Assembly (NCBI GenBank): GCA_000697455.1
Contig: JNET01028186.1
Span: 1 to 10,207 of the forward strand
From: Basidiobolus heterosporus B8920
Lineage: Eukaryota > Basidiobolomycota > Basidiobolomycetes > Basidiobolales > Basidiobolaceae
Length of the DNA: 10,207 bases
Reading direction: 5' to 3'
Shown here: one piece after another, positions 8,161 to 10,207 of the stretch
How positions within the stretch are numbered: position 1 is the first letter of the stretch
Layout of the letters: each line of letters starts with the position of its first letter
The notes under the pieces: generated by a model
What the model was told of the DNA's origin: nothing
The model's input: only the letters and a program-made list of their open reading frames with translations
Databases searched by the model: none
Made by a program: the position numbers and the translations under genes

Positions 8161-9475
8161 TCAGGGCAGTATTAAGCGGTTGTAATTTATCTTTGGTGGA
8201 AATTTCTGATTTAGAATATTAAAAGCATCTAGATAATTCTGATCGTTGTAAACTCTACTAGCCATCTCCAGCACCTCCACAAATTCATTCATGGCCCCGT
8301 TTTTGGGAACATCTTTGAAGGGCCATTTAGCTTCTCCTAAGGCAAACGGAATTAAATAGTCGATGCCCGTTCGTATGGATCGCCCATCTGCTGTTGTAAA
8401 TTCCCACAGATCTACTGATACTAGTTTAGCACTTCTTGCTAAAAGACACATTCCGTGTATATTGAATATGGAATAGCCCCAGGAATTTGGCCGTTTCACT
8501 TCCTCTGGCTGAATACCCTGTGGGGTGATATGTGCAGCTATTCTTCGAGAAGTTGCATTCTGAACCGTAGCGACCACTAGATCATTTTTTCCAAGAGATA
8601 ACGCGATGGATATATATTGGTAATCAAAGTATGTACCTACAACAAATTGTCAATTCGGCTCCAAGAAGTTACATTGCTTGGGACTTACCATGATTATTGA
8701 GAGAGCCTTGCTCTTCTCTTCTGAAAGGCGTATTGTCGAGCCAACTTAGATAGGAAGTAAACCAATTCTGAATGCCTTCAGTATGCGTCTGCTTCCAATC
8801 TGGTGATTTTTGTAATATAGGTAAAACATCTAACAGATCTCCGATAGTTCGCATGTCAAGAAGCCCAGTTCTTCTCCCAGTCTTGCGCCCTTTTACCATC
8901 GATGCGAAGTTAAGGTTTGGGTTCATCATCGTTTGTTCGTTAATAAACCAGCTCTCCAAGTTGCTGACTGCTTTAGTGGCATATTTGTTGTAACCGGTAA
9001 AGAAAAAAGCGAGGCCCAAGTCCCGAACGTCGTTAACCTAGTTTAAAAGTTTGTGATCAGAGCTTGTGGGAGGAGAGAGAAGAGCGAACATTCTTACCAG
9101 GTCATGTAGTAGCCTGTAATCTGGTATTTCCCTGGTCTCTGGATTTGGATGACCATCTTGTTTAACATAGGGTAGTCCACCCTTCTTTCTCTTATCTGGC
9201 CAATAGTATCTAGCCAAACTCAAATAATCATGAATGTTTCTTGTTGGCGCTGTCTGGTTTTTCTGGACTACGGTATAGCTAACTTTACGCACCAACGCTT
9301 TCTGTGCTCGTGTCATCAGAATCTTAGCAGCGGAAACCATCTCTGGATCCCTGGACTGAAGTCTTTGCTTGTTCCCTAGTAAGATATTTATATTGGAATT
9401 AACGAAGTTAAAGGCCCAGATTTGGTTTATCTCTAATGCTAGAAATATCAGGGAATACTCAGTTGGAAACCTCAT
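8161..9475 (-). CDS. Alginate-lyase-family polysaccharide lyase
   Basis: This is a probable secreted polysaccharide lyase of the alginate lyase family (PF05426, an alpha/alpha-barrel fold), which cleaves uronic-acid-containing chains by beta-elimination. Exons are 9098-9475, 8689-9037 and 8161-8636; the 60-nt and 52-nt introns both keep the frame, giving 400 residues. Family marks in order: HDYLSLARYYWPD (82-94), LPYVKQDGHPNPE (101-113), a TGYNKYATKA helix, MNPNLNFA, then NNHGTYFDYQ with N240-N241-H242-G243 at the exon 2/3 junction, and a later R291 and Y297 in KRPNSWGYSIFN. In characterised A1-III lyases an Asn-His pair plus Arg and Tyr form the active site, and all four appear present. The N-terminus (YSLIFLALEINQIWAF) is a weak signal peptide, so the true start could lie in a further upstream exon. 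Substrate is unknown: in a fungus it may be alginate, a polyglucuronate or another uronan. Confidence 0.88.
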
Positions 9476-9945
9476 GTCTGTGTGGTTTAGAGGAGCAGCG
9501 AGAGAATAGTATTTAAATCTATTACCACCAGGAAAATGTAAGACCTCTGTTGGGGAGAAGAAGGAAAGGTCATTTCAATTTGTTATATGATTAGTAGAAT
9601 GTTCCATTAGGTTTCAAAGTCATTAATCTCCATCCTTAAGAGAGTTGATAAAATTCCCCGAGAACTGTAACTCTATTGACCGATAATATTGGTCCACTAC
9701 CCTATTTACTACCCCTCTGTGGGTCTAATTCGTTGTGTATTCTGTTTGCCATTTTAAATCCCTCTTGTTTATATGCTTCCAGTAAACAAAAGATTACAAC
9801 TGATTACAACATCCACTCACTAAGGTTATGATCCTTGTATGCCAATTTTTCCGAATTTGGAATCAATGTCTTCACATGAAATTGAGCATTCCAACTAGTT
9901 TGTCGGTTGATAGTTCTTGGTCGAGTTCACCGTTTATAGCTTGGA
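9476..9945. promoter_or_regulatory. Bidirectional promoter region, lyase and dehydrogenase
   Basis: The lyase (-) and the dehydrogenase (+) diverge from this 470-base region. An AT-rich TATTTAAAT (9510-9518), 35 bases from the lyase start, is a possible TATA element. Three HGATAR-type motifs occur: TGATAA at 9646-9651, CGATAA at 9681-9686 and TGATAG at 9908-9913. A short direct repeat of GATTACAAC (9792-9810) is also present. No coding frame of note was seen. Confidence 0.4.
9792..9810 (+). repeat. Direct repeat GATTACAAC
   Basis: Two perfect nine-base copies of GATTACAAC are separated by a single T, so the period is ten bases. They lie about 135 bases before the dehydrogenase start. One helical turn between copies would suit a protein binding twice on one face, but chance is equally possible. 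Confidence 0.5.
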
Positions 9946-10207
9946 ATGACTGAATTCAACTTTGACTATTTATTACGAATTTTACGTGTGAGCGTATTTT
10001 ACTACGGTTTTGGCGCTTGTTTGTTGTGGTATCTTTGGAGTACTGGCGTTTCAGTCAGTGGCTGGGGCGGCGTATGGTACGCATACGGAGTGCTAGTGAT
10101 ACTTTCAAATCTTGGTTACCGCCTGCTTCACCCGAAAAGCAAAAATATCTTCGACTGGAGCAATGAAGTAGTACTCATCACCGGTGGTGCTAGCGGGGTA
10201 GGATTTA
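9946..10207 (+). CDS. Membrane-anchored short-chain dehydrogenase, 3' partial
   Basis: This is the N-terminal 87 residues of an NAD(P)-dependent short-chain dehydrogenase/reductase; the window ends inside the coding sequence. The cofactor-binding glycine motif TGGASGVG is at residues 79-86, directly preceded by EVVLI, the first Rossmann strand. Ahead of it are two hydrophobic segments (about 15-32 and 40-56) that would anchor the enzyme in a membrane, and the linker FDWSNEVVLITGG resembles fungal SDRs of the RDH10/SDR16C-like type that act on lipid or retinoid-like substrates in the ER or lipid droplets. That subfamily call is from memory of the motif and is tentative. The start is the first in-frame ATG and leaves the anchor complete. 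The catalytic Tyr-x3-Lys lies beyond the window. Confidence 0.82.
   Translation, partial: MTEFNFDYLLRILRVSVFYYGFGACLLWYLWSTGVSVSGWGGVWYAYGVLVILSNLGYRLLHPKSKNIFDWSNEVVLITGGASGVGF

Noticed and set aside
8161-9475. Recent bacterial transfer or contamination for the lyase
   Set aside because: Two short GT-AG introns in frame and base composition like the neighbours argue for a long-resident fungal gene; ancient transfer remains possible but cannot be judged here.
1-10207. Secondary-metabolite or polysaccharide-utilisation cluster
   Set aside because: Only one carbohydrate-active gene and one dehydrogenase are present, without core synthase, sugar transporter or shared regulator; the genes look independent.

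Overview
The window reads as genomic DNA of a fungus, most likely an ascomycete. The evidence is: short GT-AG introns (about 50-90 nt) with branch-site-like motifs such as TACTAAC just upstream of acceptors; compact intergenic spaces; and a gene set made of a fungal type GATA factor, a DUR3-like sodium:solute symporter, an AVT3/AVT4-type vacuolar amino acid transporter, a Kre9/KNH-type cell-surface protein, an alginate-lyase-fold polysaccharide lyase and a fungal membrane-anchored short-chain dehydrogenase. The intron-rich GATA gene and the telo-box-like motifs would suit an early-diverging ascomycete (Taphrinomycotina-like), but that placement is a guess. No mobile element, rRNA, tRNA or CRISPR was seen.

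Layout. 125-1959 (+): seven-exon GATA zinc-finger gene, here joined across six introns into a 470-residue protein. 2198-3763 (-): two-exon sodium:solute symporter, convergent with the GATA gene. 4246-6125 (-): two-exon vacuolar amino acid transporter, in tandem with the symporter. 6598-7005 (+): unrecognised small gene with an uncertain 5' end. 7302-7901 (+): two-exon secreted or surface Kre9/KNH-domain protein. 8161-9475 (-): three-exon alginate-lyase-family protein, convergent with the previous gene. 9946-10207 (+): first exon of a short-chain dehydrogenase, cut by the window end and divergent from the lyase.

How they might work together. Nothing indicates a dedicated cluster. Two neighbours are transporters for nitrogen-containing solutes (a likely plasma-membrane importer and a likely vacuolar exporter), and two encode secreted or surface proteins (a cell-surface module and a polysaccharide lyase). 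The GATA factor resembles the Ams2-type group, whose S. pombe member acts on histone genes and centromeric chromatin, more than the AreA nitrogen regulators. HGATAR-type motifs upstream of the symporter and between the lyase and the dehydrogenase are therefore not evidence that this local factor controls its neighbours.

Overall this looks like an ordinary, well-spaced fungal chromosome segment. The points that most repay checking are the fungal alginate lyase, the unrecognised gene at 6598-7005, the possible alternative C-terminus of the vacuolar transporter, and the tandem splice sites in the GATA gene.
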